Positions 25,282 through 34,246 of a stretch of DNA of 64,000 nt are shown one piece after another (within the stretch, counting starts at the first letter, position 1; every line of letters begins with the position of its first letter). The stretch lies in NCBI GenBank assembly GCA_038251425.1, contig JBBSBI010000002.1, positions 1-64,000 of the forward strand, given 5' to 3'. The position numbers and the translations under genes were made by a program. The notes beneath the pieces were generated by a model, which was given only the letters and a program-made list of their open reading frames with translations, made no database searches and was not told the origin of the DNA. The stretch is from JBBRRP01 sp038251425 (GTDB lineage Bacteria > Myxococcota_A > Polyangia > Polyangiales > Polyangiaceae).

Positions 25282-28131
25282 TTAGGGCACCGAAAGGCGC
25301 CTTACGCTTGGATTGTTCGGAAAGTCCCGCTTCAATCCTTCAGTGAAAGGGCCTGCACGCGGATCGCGCGCCAGCCCGAGGGCTCGAGCCGCTGCGATTC
25401 GCGTATCCACCGGGCCTTCAACCAGAAGTGGTAAGCTGCGGATGCGAAGTGTCACTTGAGGGGGGCCAAACTCAACCAGCGCCGTTAGCCAGGGCTCCTT
25501 GGGCTCAGGCAACGAACTCACAAGCTCTTTCAGTGTTTGTGTTTCCCCGGCGGCCATCAGCAGAAACGCGTGTTCGGTCAGCAGGCGGTGTGTCGAGGCG
25601 ATGCGCGACGCGAGCCGTGCTGTGATATCCAGCCCATCTCGGAATCGTCCTTGGTAACGTCGTAGGCGCGCCAGACGCTGAAGATGAAGCGGCCTCTCGC
25701 TCAGCCCCGGCCACCGCTTCAGCGCTTCTTCGGCAAGCTCCAAGTCCCCGGCATCGAGGGCAGCATCGACAGCCACAAGCTCACTCCCAAATGCACCGGT
25801 GCTGAGCAGCGCCTGGATTTCCCCATGCGTGGCTGTGCCACCCGAAAGCAACTGCAACCCAACGGCAGCAGACTCAAATGGGTCACTCATGGCGACCTCA
25901 CTGCCGACAGCTGCTAACGCTCGCCGCACGGCCTCCGGGTCATTTACCTCATAGCCAACCATGGCCCTAAGAAGCGCAAGATCGACCACATGTGTTTGAC
26001 CTAGGTGATCAGCCAGGAGCTCTTCGCTCAATCGAATCGCCTCACCCACATCGCCTTTGACAAGCGCCACCCGAGCGCGCAGCACTCGTGCCGTGGGCTC
26101 ATCAGCATCAATGAGTTCTAAACTGCTCGCAGCACGCTCCGCTAAATCGATTCGACCCGCCTCAATCCCGATCAATCCGAGCGCGCCCTTTACCGCTGGG
26201 CTTGTGGCGCGACGAAGTGCGGCCTCCAGCCCCTCCCCCGCAGCCACCAACTGACCTAAATTTAGGCGATTTCTAGCTTCTACCAGCTCGAGGAGTGCCC
26301 TCGCTGGTGCCATGAGCTGCGCTTCAGGAATGCTCCCAAGCCCTCCTCGCGCAAAGGCTTCCATCACCTGAGCTTCGAGCGTTCCCGCGAGCGGCGCGAG
26401 GAGTCCAGGCGGAAGCGAAACCGAAGCGCTCCGAGTGCGATCTAAAAGCGTTAATCGGACGTCTAACACTCTCGCGATCCGCAACCCCGGATCCAACTGG
26501 AGCGCATGATGATAAAAGGCTTTGGCACGAGGATCGGCAGTGAGCTCAAACACACTGCCGGCGACCAACTGAAAGTACGGGTCACGGTCAAGCAGGCTCT
26601 CGAAGTGCCGTGCTAGCCCGACGGCACCCGCAAGATCACCCTTCTCCATCGCCAACAACAGCTCACCGGGGACTCTTGAGCGACGGGGAACGCCCACCGT
26701 TTCGGCGGTTCGCAGGGTTTTCGCAAGGCCCTTGCAGGGCTGCCCCAGCGCCAAGGTTTGAACCACACAGCTCCGCAGCTGAAATTGAGCGAGCCGAGCG
26801 GGCTCAACCGCAACACCGGCGAGAATCGAAAGCCGCGCATCAAGGGTCCTCAGCTCTGCAGGATTACCCCGCTGCACGATCGCGGAAAGCTGCGCCAACT
26901 CTCTTGTCTGAAATTCCCTCTTATCCCAGAACTGCTGCTCGCTAAAATACGTGTAAATGGCAAGTAGCGATGCGCCCAGCGCAGCCGCCCCGAGCACACC
27001 TTCAATCCAGGGCCGAAACCGGCTCCGGGGTTTCTTCAAACGGCGCTGGGCAGTGGTCTCGTCCTTGAATAAAGGCGCACGGCTCTCGCCCATGCCCGAG
27101 GGAAGTCGCGGTGCAGCTAGCCCCTGCACCTTGAGTCGAGGACTTGTGCTCGGGTTTTCTTGGGGCGGTGGTGAAGCGGGTCGAAGCGGTGGCCTGGGCA
27201 GAGGACGCGCGGTCAGTGGCGCCGCAGGGGCGGTGCGCGCCGGTGGCATCGTGGCTGATTGGGGCGGTGCAGACGCTCGATGCAGTGGTCCTCCGGGCAC
27301 ATTTCCCAAAGCGACGATGATGCTATCCTCCTCCGGGCGAGCGGGTTCTTCCTTGGCGGGCTGGGTTGCCGGCGCGTAGAAGGGGCTCGATTTCAAGGGA
27401 ATTTCGGGTTCCGAGACGAAATCGACGGAATGCAACTGCTCCCGACCCCGGAGTGCGTGCTCGGGGTCGGCCTCGTTCTCGTACGGCACGAGATCCTCAT
27501 CCGCTAGCTCCACGGCCGAAGGCAGAGGCTCACGGTGCTCAAGCTCTTGGCGAACAGCCGCTACATCGTCCGCGGCGAGGATCTGAGTGTCGTCGTCATC
27601 AACCGAGGAGGACATCGAGCGCGAAAATCTGGCGGGACCACTCGCCTTCAACTGCCTTTCAGCGACCTCCCTGGCGAAGTGTTGAGCAACAGCCCCGGCG
27701 CCCTCCCTTCGCTCCACCTCCATGTACTCGACGAGCTGCTCGTTCAGAGTGAGGATGTCGTCGCTCGTCACCCCATGCTCAAGAGCTCGCTGCAAGAGCT
27801 CACTCGCGCGCGTAGCTTCTCCTTGGTGCAAGAGCACCTCCGTCAGGTAGAGAAACGGCCGTGGGTCATGCTGATCAGCCCGCCTGGCATAGGCCAACAC
27901 CCGCCAGGCCGCCGGTAACATGCCGGCGGCGAGGTACATCCGGCCCACGGCGATGAGCACCTCCGCGTTCTGACCGTAACGCCGTTCAGAGGTGCGCCCG
28001 ACCTCATCAATCAGCGCCACCTGAAGCGTGGCACCCAGATAGCCGCACAGCGCAGTGGTGGTGTCCTCCTCTGGATCGCTTCTCCAAGCCTTGAGAAGTT
28101 CGTTCAACGCGCTCGGCTCGGCAGCGTTCAT
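25282..28131 (-). CDS. Large TPR-like membrane protein
   Basis: From ATG 28131 (MNAAEPSALNELL) the product is 949 residues. Residues 1-140 hold helical repeats of tetratricopeptide type (GRMYLAAGMLPAAWRVLAYA, LTEVLLHQGEATRASELLQRAL). A long acidic and Pro-rich region follows (APPQSATMPPARTAPAAPLT), then one membrane helix (WIEGVLGAAALGASLLAIYT, about 380-400). The C-terminal 550 residues are again Ala/Leu-rich helical repeats (GELLLAMEKGDLAGAVGLAR, LAAGEGLEAAL). It is probably a scaffold with repeats on both sides of the inner membrane. The frame extends to 28176, but ATG 28131 gives a normal N-terminus. It is divergent from the second SNF2 gene. Confidence 0.78.
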   Translation of the reverse strand: MNAAEPSALNELLKAWRSDPEEDTTTALCGYLGATLQVALIDEVGRTSERRYGQNAEVLIAVGRMYLAAGMLPAAWRVLAYARRADQHDPRPFLYLTEVLLHQGEATRASELLQRALEHGVTSDDILTLNEQLVEYMEVERREGAGAVAQHFAREVAERQLKASGPARFSRSMSSSVDDDDTQILAADDVAAVRQELEHREPLPSAVELADEDLVPYENEADPEHALRGREQLHSVDFVSEPEIPLKSSPFYAPATQPAKEEPARPEEDSIIVALGNVPGGPLHRASAPPQSATMPPARTAPAAPLTARPLPRPPLRPASPPPQENPSTSPRLKVQGLAAPRLPSGMGESRAPLFKDETTAQRRLKKPRSRFRPWIEGVLGAAALGASLLAIYTYFSEQQFWDKREFQTRELAQLSAIVQRGNPAELRTLDARLSILAGVAVEPARLAQFQLRSCVVQTLALGQPCKGLAKTLRTAETVGVPRRSRVPGELLLAMEKGDLAGAVGLARHFESLLDRDPYFQLVAGSVFELTADPRAKAFYHHALQLDPGLRIARVLDVRLTLLDRTRSASVSLPPGLLAPLAGTLEAQVMEAFARGGLGSIPEAQLMAPARALLELVEARNRLNLGQLVAAGEGLEAALRRATSPAVKGALGLIGIEAGRIDLAERAASSLELIDADEPTARVLRARVALVKGDVGEAIRLSEELLADHLGQTHVVDLALLRAMVGYEVNDPEAVRRALAAVGSEVAMSDPFESAAVGLQLLSGGTATHGEIQALLSTGAFGSELVAVDAALDAGDLELAEEALKRWPGLSERPLHLQRLARLRRYQGRFRDGLDITARLASRIASTHRLLTEHAFLLMAAGETQTLKELVSSLPEPKEPWLTALVEFGPPQVTLRIRSLPLLVEGPVDTRIAAARALGLARDPRAGPFTEGLKRDFPNNPSVRRLSVP

Positions 28132-28201
28132 GGCAGGCCGCGAGCATACACAGCCCGGTCTCGTTCCGGAACACATTCGATGCTAATCAGCCCGCGCCCC
28201 T

Positions 28202-31099
28202 GTGAAAAAGCTCATGCAAGCAGTTCGCGCCGCCGCCCTCCCGGCTGTCTCGACAAGCGGGACCAAGCTCGCTCGAGAAAAAACGGTGCGTCGCGAATCG
28301 CAGTCGGAAAGCGAGATCGTGCTCAGGGTGCGGGCCCCAGGCCATGTGGTTCCTTGGACCGTTGTCTTGTACCCAACGGATCTCGAATGGACCTGTGATT
28401 GCGACAGCCGCACCGATCCTTGCGTCCACGTCGTGGCCGCGAGCATCGCGCTCGCCCAACCCGAACTCCTCGCCGAAAACAGCGAGACCAAAGCGCCTGC
28501 CCACGTACGTTATCTTCTCAGTCGTCCAGAACCCGCAGCGCTCTCTCTTGATCGCGAGCTTGTCTCGGAAGGCCGGGCCGAGCCGCTCAGGGTAGCTGTT
28601 TCCAGCTTGGTGGCGGCCGGGAACGTGACCGTGGCCATCGAGCAACACGACATTGAACTCGACAATATTATCCGAGCCGGCCGCTCCGGACGATTGGTGT
28701 TAAGCCGCATTGAGGACACCCTCAGAGCCCTCTCGCTCGCACAAGACGTGCACTTTGAGGGTGAACCGGTTGTCGTCCAAAGCGAACCTTTGATGCCACG
28801 CGCTTCGGTCACCCGCGATAACCAAGGTAGCTATGTGTTGCGAGTCGAAGCTGCGCATGGGTTAACGGAACGGGTTGTCCCCGGCGTGGCGCTGCTCGGC
28901 CGCGTGCTCCGCCCCCTCGGCTGCATGGAGCTCACCGGCATGAATCTGGAGCGGCTACCTATCGAGCGACGTTTCCATCCCGAAAAACTCGGCGAATTGG
29001 TGAGCCGGGCGCTCCCGGAGCTGGAGGCGCGCCTGGATGTAGAAATTCACTGCGCTCTACCAGGCCGGCAGCGGATCGAAACGAAACCGCGCATCGAATT
29101 TCAACTAGAAAACACCGAGCAAGGCCTGAGCGTGCTTCCCTTACTCGTGTACGGTGACCCGCCTTCGGCCCGCGTGGATCGCGATCAACTCGTGCATCTT
29201 TCAGGGGATATTCCCAAACGTAATTTGGTACTGGAGCGCAACTTAGTCGAGCGCCTGCGCTCGGAGCTCAATCTCGTTCCTGGCCGGGGTGTGAACTACG
29301 AAGGGCCGCTTGCCGCACGTTTCACTGAGAAGCTGTTGGCATTTGAGCGCACGCTCCACCCCACTCGAAAGGGCTCCGAGGGTCCGAAGCCGCTCGCCAT
29401 GGCCGTTGGGTTCGAAGGCGTCAAGCTTTCGTTAACCTTCAGCGTTGAGGGCTCACCTGAGAAAACAGTTCCGGTGGCTTCCGTTCTCAACGCCTGGCAG
29501 GAAGGGCTGTCGTTGGTTGCTGTCCCCGGAGGCGGGTTTGCCGAGCTGCCCCTCGCACGCTTGGCTGAACTCGGGCCCTGGCTCACTGAGCTTTGGGCGC
29601 TCCGTAACACAGACGGTGCGCTTCCGAAGCTCGCCGCTCCCATCGTGGCTGAGCTGTGCGAAGAGCTGGAGCTTCCCCTGCCCGTCGATTTTTCGAGCTT
29701 GAAGCACCTTTCCGAGAATTTCGAAGGGCTGCCCGAGGCCGTCTTGCCGAGCGACCTCACTGCCACCCTACGCCCCTACCAACACCTAGGAGTTAACTGG
29801 CTATCGTTTTTACGCAATGCGGAGCTGGGCGCGCTGTTGGCGGACGATATGGGTCTCGGGAAAACACTCGAAACTTTGGCCGCCATCCAGGGCCGAACGC
29901 TGGTTATTTGCCCAAAAAGCGTCGTCTTCAATTGGGCGGCGGAAATCCAACGCTTTCGCCCCGCACTAAAAGTCGCACTATATCAAGGCTCGGAGCGCAC
30001 GCTGGACGCCACCGCAGATATCACACTCACCACCTACGGACTCCTCCGACTCGACATCGACACACTGGCCCAAGAGCCATTCGACACGATTGTTGTCGAT
30101 GAGGCCCAGGCCATCAAGAACCCGGATAGCCAAGTGGCTCGCGCCGCGTTCCGACTCCAAGGCAAATTCAAAATCGCGCTGAGCGGCACACCCGTCGAAA
30201 ATCGACTCGACGATCTGTGGAGCCAAATGCATTTCATCAATCCCGGCTTGCTCGGCACACGCCGGGATTTCCAGGAGCGTTACGCCACTCCGATTCGAGA
30301 GGGCGATCAGACCGCACAGGCTCGCCTCCGCCGCCGCATTCGGCCATTTGTACTGCGTCGCCTCAAGCGCGAAGTGGCACCCGAGTTGCCGCCTAGGACA
30401 GACATCGTGCTTACCGTGGAGCTGGAGCCTAACGAGCGGGAGATCTACACGGCTATTCAACAATCCACCGCACGCGACGTTTTGGCTCAATTTCGAGACG
30501 GCGGGAATACCTTCGCGGTTTTCGAAGCGCTGCTTCGCCTACGCCAAGCCGCTTGCCATCTTGCGTTGCTCCCTGGAAAAAAGGACCACACGGGCTCATC
30601 GAAGCTCACCTGTTTGATGGAGCGGCTTGAAGATGTGATTGGCGAAGGCCACAAAGCGATTGTATTTTCACAATGGACGAGCTTGCTTGATTTGGTCGAG
30701 CCCGAGCTGCATGCACGGGATGCAAGCTTCGTGCGTTTGGATGGCGCCACCGACAACCGCCAGGAGGTTGTGAACAATTTTCAGAGCGATACCGGCGCCA
30801 GCATTCTGTTGGCCAGCCTGAAGGCGGGCGGCACCGGGCTCAATCTTACCGCCGCCGATCACGTCTTTCTGCTCGATCCCTGGTGGAATCCCGCTGCTGA
30901 AGATCAGGCTGCGGATCGAGCACACCGCATCGGCCAGACACGCCCCGTATTCCTGTATCGAGTGGTCGCGAAAGATACGATCGACGAACGGATCCTCGCC
31001 CTCCAGGAGAAGAAACGCTCCCTCTTGGACGCGGCTTTAACGCCAGGCGCCGTAGGCCAGGGCTTGACCCGCGAGGACCTGATGAGCCTCCTTGCGTGA
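28202..31099 (+). CDS. SWIM zinc-finger SNF2-family DNA-dependent ATPase (copy 2)
   Basis: The product is 965 residues from GTG 28202. A SWIM finger lies near residues 62-80 (CDCDSRTDPCVH). The middle region is long and less conserved. The C-terminal SNF2 motor has LADDMGLGKTLETL (I), IVVDEAQAIKN (II), LSGTPVENRLDDLW (III), LLASLKAGGTGLNLTAAD (V) and AADRAHRIGQ (VI). It is a paralogue of the 9677 protein with the same layout but 128 residues shorter, mainly outside the motor. It is divergent from the TPR-like gene and 31 bases before the E1 dehydrogenase gene. Confidence 0.92.
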   Translation: MKKLMQAVRAAALPAVSTSGTKLAREKTVRRESQSESEIVLRVRAPGHVVPWTVVLYPTDLEWTCDCDSRTDPCVHVVAASIALAQPELLAENSETKAPAHVRYLLSRPEPAALSLDRELVSEGRAEPLRVAVSSLVAAGNVTVAIEQHDIELDNIIRAGRSGRLVLSRIEDTLRALSLAQDVHFEGEPVVVQSEPLMPRASVTRDNQGSYVLRVEAAHGLTERVVPGVALLGRVLRPLGCMELTGMNLERLPIERRFHPEKLGELVSRALPELEARLDVEIHCALPGRQRIETKPRIEFQLENTEQGLSVLPLLVYGDPPSARVDRDQLVHLSGDIPKRNLVLERNLVERLRSELNLVPGRGVNYEGPLAARFTEKLLAFERTLHPTRKGSEGPKPLAMAVGFEGVKLSLTFSVEGSPEKTVPVASVLNAWQEGLSLVAVPGGGFAELPLARLAELGPWLTELWALRNTDGALPKLAAPIVAELCEELELPLPVDFSSLKHLSENFEGLPEAVLPSDLTATLRPYQHLGVNWLSFLRNAELGALLADDMGLGKTLETLAAIQGRTLVICPKSVVFNWAAEIQRFRPALKVALYQGSERTLDATADITLTTYGLLRLDIDTLAQEPFDTIVVDEAQAIKNPDSQVARAAFRLQGKFKIALSGTPVENRLDDLWSQMHFINPGLLGTRRDFQERYATPIREGDQTAQARLRRRIRPFVLRRLKREVAPELPPRTDIVLTVELEPNEREIYTAIQQSTARDVLAQFRDGGNTFAVFEALLRLRQAACHLALLPGKKDHTGSSKLTCLMERLEDVIGEGHKAIVFSQWTSLLDLVEPELHARDASFVRLDGATDNRQEVVNNFQSDTGASILLASLKAGGTGLNLTAADHVFLLDPWWNPAAEDQAADRAHRIGQTRPVFLYRVVAKDTIDERILALQEKKRSLLDAALTPGAVGQGLTREDLMSLLA

Positions 31100-31130
31100 A
31101 ACTCGCGGCGTTTCATTGTATTCATAGACG

Positions 31131-33296
31131 ATGCGCGTCAAAGAAACGCTGGAGCAGTTTCGAACCCGAATCGCCGAGGCGCATCCCACTTCCAAGCCCA
31201 TAGCGCCGGAAGCGTTGCCGGTGGACGAAGCGCGACGCTTGCTTGAGTCGATCCTGATCACTCGACATCTGGATTGGGCCGCCCAGGAGCTGCGCGAAGC
31301 CTCACACGGTCACTACACTATCGCGAGTGCAGGACACGAAGGCAACGTGGTGCTCGGGGCACTCACGCGACCCACAGATTTGGCGCTCTTGCACTACCGC
31401 GACGCCGCCGTGCAAGTTGAACGCTCGCGGCAAGTTCCCGGGATCGATCCGATCAACGACATCTTGCTCTCGCTCGTCGCATCCAAAGACGATCCGCTGT
31501 GCCAAGGCCGCCACAAGGCGCTGGGGAGCAAAGCGCTCGGTATCATTCCGCAGACGAGCACGATTGCTTCTCACCTGCCACGCGCCCTCGGATTGGCGTT
31601 TGGGCTAGCGCGACGCCACCAACAAGGCCGCTTTGAACAATTCCCGAAAGATGCCGTGATCTTGGCTTCTTTTGGCGATGCGAGCATCAATCACAGCACC
31701 GCACTCGGCGCCCTGAATGCGGCATCCTACACGGTGCACCAGAATCTCAAACTGCCATGGCTCGCCGTGTGCGAAGACAACGGCCTTGGGATCAGTGTGC
31801 GTTCGCCCGAAGGTTGGGTCGAAACACGCCTCAAGGCGCTGCCCCATTTCAACTATTTCCATGCACAAGGTTGGGACATTGACGCCAGCTATCGCGCCGC
31901 CGCACGCGCCCTTGAGTACTGCAGAAAGACCCGCAAACCCGCCATCCTCCATCTCAAATGTTACCGCCTCCTGGGCCACGCTGGCAGCGATGTCGACACA
32001 GGCTATCGCTCGCGCGAAGAGCTTGAAGAAGCACTGGCACATGACCCTTTGCTGTGTTTTGGGTTGACCTTGGTCGAAACGGGGCGCATCGCCAAAGAAG
32101 AAGTACTGAGCCTAGAGAGCGCGATCCAGAAGCGTGTGGATCGCAAGCTACGAGAAGTGATCGTGCGGCCCAAGCTTGGCTCCGCGCGCGAAGTGATGCA
32201 GGCGCTCAATACCGATGTCAGCGTTGGTTGGGTGAGCTCGCTGCCAACGTTCAACCCACCGCTCTCCGCATCAGACGAAAAACTTACGTTGGCCGCCGGG
32301 ATCCAGCGAGCGCTCGACACGGCGCTGACCGTTGATCCGGACGCGTTGGTTTTCGGGGAAGATGTCGCAAAAAAGGGCGGTGTGTATGGAGTCACCAAGG
32401 GGCTCTTTCAGAAGGCGGGGCCGACGCAGGTTTGGAATACGCTGCTCGATGAACAAACTATCCTGGGGCTGGCACTCGGTCTCGCCACACTAGGCTTCCT
32501 GCCAATCCCAGAAATTCAGTACCTGGCTTACTTGCACAATGCCGAAGACCAACTGCGCGGCGAAGCGGCAACGCTCAGCTTCTTCTCGAACGGCGAGTTT
32601 CAGAATCCAATGGTCGTGCGGATCGCTGGCCTAGCCTACCAAAAGGGCTTTGGAGGGCATTTTCATAATGATAATTCGCTGGCCGTACTGCGCGACATTC
32701 CAGGACTTGTGGTGTCTGTCCCCACACGAGCGGACGATGCACTGGCACTCTTCAAGAGTGCCTTCGCTTTGGCTCGCGAAAAACAGCGCGTCGTCGTGAT
32801 GGTGGAGCCCATCGCTCTTTATCATACCAAAGATCTCCACGAGCTCGGCGATGGGCTCTGGCTAGCGAACGACGCGAGTGCTGCCCCATTCGGCAAAGCG
32901 CGGATTTACGAGCCGGACGCACCGGATCTCACTCTCGTGACCTACGGCAATGGCGTTCACTTGAGCCTCCAAGCTGCAAAGAAGCTAGCCACCCTGCACA
33001 ACATCCGGGCACGGGTTCTCGATCTCCGCTGGCTCTCACCACTCCCCGAAGCCGACATCCTGGCTCACGTGGCACAGACCGGGCGCGCCCTGATCGTCGA
33101 CGAATGCCGCGCGAACGGGAATGTCTCGGAGGCAATTGTTACGTTGCTCGCGCTCCAACTCCCGAACGCCGTGCTCTCCCGAATCGCAGCCGAAAATAGC
33201 TTCATTCCACTCGGGGAGGCGGCGAATTTCGTTCTTGTCCAAGTTCCAGCCATCGTCGAGGCCGCACGTGCGCTGTGCGAAAGAAGCACGGACTAG
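31131..33296 (+). CDS. 2-oxoacid dehydrogenase E1 component, fused alpha and beta subunits
   Basis: The product is 721 residues. The first half (to about 370) is the E1 alpha domain with the TPP motif (LASFGDASINHSTALGALNAA), GQGRHKALGSK-type residues written here as CQGRHKALGSKALG, and EDNGLGISVRSP. The second half is the beta domain with DALVFGEDVAKKGGVYGVT, IQYLAYLHNAEDQLRGEAAT and FGGHFHNDNS. Such fusions use a branched-chain or related 2-oxoacid, decarboxylate it and acylate the lipoyl domain of an E2 partner; no E2 or E3 gene is in the window. It would feed branched-chain acyl-CoA, which myxobacteria use for iso-fatty acids. The substrate assignment is inferred. Confidence 0.88.
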   Translation: MRVKETLEQFRTRIAEAHPTSKPIAPEALPVDEARRLLESILITRHLDWAAQELREASHGHYTIASAGHEGNVVLGALTRPTDLALLHYRDAAVQVERSRQVPGIDPINDILLSLVASKDDPLCQGRHKALGSKALGIIPQTSTIASHLPRALGLAFGLARRHQQGRFEQFPKDAVILASFGDASINHSTALGALNAASYTVHQNLKLPWLAVCEDNGLGISVRSPEGWVETRLKALPHFNYFHAQGWDIDASYRAAARALEYCRKTRKPAILHLKCYRLLGHAGSDVDTGYRSREELEEALAHDPLLCFGLTLVETGRIAKEEVLSLESAIQKRVDRKLREVIVRPKLGSAREVMQALNTDVSVGWVSSLPTFNPPLSASDEKLTLAAGIQRALDTALTVDPDALVFGEDVAKKGGVYGVTKGLFQKAGPTQVWNTLLDEQTILGLALGLATLGFLPIPEIQYLAYLHNAEDQLRGEAATLSFFSNGEFQNPMVVRIAGLAYQKGFGGHFHNDNSLAVLRDIPGLVVSVPTRADDALALFKSAFALAREKQRVVVMVEPIALYHTKDLHELGDGLWLANDASAAPFGKARIYEPDAPDLTLVTYGNGVHLSLQAAKKLATLHNIRARVLDLRWLSPLPEADILAHVAQTGRALIVDECRANGNVSEAIVTLLALQLPNAVLSRIAAENSFIPLGEAANFVLVQVPAIVEAARALCERSTD

Positions 33297-33853
33297 TGTC
33301 GCGGCCGACCTGCTGCAGGCGGCACGGAGGGCGAGACCGGTGGCACGGAGGGCGCAGAGGGGAGCGCCGTCGGAACACCAGGCGTCGCCTCCGCACACTG
33401 AATATCTAAATTGTTCGCAGCAAGCGCGAAAGCGGTAAGCTGCGCTTGGCAGACGAGCGTCGAGGCATCCAAGAAATTATCACATTTCTCGTACTCGCTC
33501 TGATTGTTAAGCCTCCGCATCACCTTCCGACAACAGCTACTCGCCTGAACGCAAATCACGCCGCCGGGTGCGTCAGCCTTGCCAGACGTCGTCCCCAGGC
33601 GCGCAAAATCGTGAGACACTGCTTCCATGGCACTCTTCGCTTTGAAATAGCCCCAGATGCCAACCCCGACTACGGACGCCACGAGCAACAGCACCACAAA
33701 GCCACAGCCAAGACCCACGTAAAGAAGCGTCTTGTCCTTCCGGAGCGGCTGGACATAGCCTGGCATAATCTGCGGATAGCCTGCTGGGGGCGGAGGATAA
33801 CCCGGTCCGTTGCCTGGATGCTGATTGCCAAAACCGGGACCTTGACCTGACAT
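33293..33853 (-). CDS. Pro/Gly-rich single-pass membrane protein
   Basis: The product is 186 residues. The N-terminus is Gly/Pro-rich (GPGFGNQHPGNGPGYPPPP), then comes one strong membrane helix (LLYVGLGCGFVVLLLVASVV, about 43-62) and a small domain with six cysteines (CVQASSCCRKVMRRL, CDNFLDASTLVCQAQ, IQCAEAT). The tail is Pro/Ser-rich. No known domain. A 7-bp inverted repeat sits 4 bases before ATG 33853, where a ribosome-binding site would be. The stop overlaps the convergent E1 gene by 4 bases. Confidence 0.7.
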   Translation of the reverse strand: MSGQGPGFGNQHPGNGPGYPPPPAGYPQIMPGYVQPLRKDKTLLYVGLGCGFVVLLLVASVVGVGIWGYFKAKSAMEAVSHDFARLGTTSGKADAPGGVICVQASSCCRKVMRRLNNQSEYEKCDNFLDASTLVCQAQLTAFALAANNLDIQCAEATPGVPTALPSAPSVPPVSPSVPPAAGRPRH

Positions 33854-33856
33854 ACC

Positions 33857-33875
33857 GCGTGCTTCGCTAGCACGC
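33857..33875 (-). promoter_or_regulatory. Hairpin over the start region of the Pro/Gly-rich membrane protein gene
   Basis: The arms GCGTGCT (33857-33863) and AGCACGC (33869-33875) are a perfect 7-bp inverted repeat with a 5-base loop. On the minus strand it ends 3 bases before ATG 33853, covering the place of a Shine-Dalgarno sequence, none of which is otherwise visible. Confidence 0.4.
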
Positions 33876-34053
33876 TCCGCAGGCAGAGGAAAGCGCGGCC
33901 ATCTCGCTCCGCCCCTCGTCCAGCGGTATAGATCTTGCGCTTTCTTTGAAATGAGCAGTCATGGAGATTCTCCGCCGCACCTGCGCAGAAGAGGGTGAGC
34001 ATCCCCAAGTGCTCCCAAACTTGTCCGTGACGTCTATCTCAAAGTCGAACACC

Positions 34054-34077
34054 AGATAGTAAGCATGCTTACTATCT
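34054..34077. promoter_or_regulatory. 24-bp perfect palindrome, likely operator
   Basis: The half site AGATAGTAAGCA is followed directly by its reverse complement, with no spacer. A loopless palindrome of this length suits a dimeric DNA-binding regulator better than an RNA hairpin. It lies 170 bases upstream of the M16 peptidase start and 200 from the opposite gene. It is locally AT-rich compared with its surroundings. Confidence 0.55.
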
Positions 34078-34098
34078 TCCAAGGAGCGAAAAGGGACG

Positions 34099-34119
34099 GC
34101 TGCCGCGCTTCGCGGCAGC
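34099..34119. promoter_or_regulatory. GC-rich hairpin between palindrome and M16 gene
   Basis: The arms GCTGCCGCG (34099-34107) and CGCGGCAGC (34111-34119) form a 9-bp stem with a 3-base loop. No T-run follows on the plus strand. On the minus strand the sequence continues CGTCCCTTTT, so it could stop minus-strand transcription, but no minus-strand gene ends here. Confidence 0.4.
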
Positions 34120-34246
34120 GGGGTGGGCATCAACCGAGCAAGCCGAAGGCTTACCGCCGGATCACGGCTCGCGTTCGGCGGGCGTGTGTTCGCGCACGCG
34201 CGGAGCAACCCCTTCAAAATTGCCCAAAAAGGCCTAAGCTGAGTCC

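Larger units (their letters stand above)
33854..34246. other. 393-bp gap between divergent genes, rich in palindromes
   Basis: No gene is supported. A minus-strand frame across 33867-34259 has an unlikely composition and no family resemblance. The gap contains three clear dyads: 33857-33875, the 24-bp perfect palindrome at 34054-34077 and the hairpin at 34099-34119. It should hold promoters for the minus-strand membrane protein and the plus-strand M16 peptidase pair. Confidence 0.55.
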
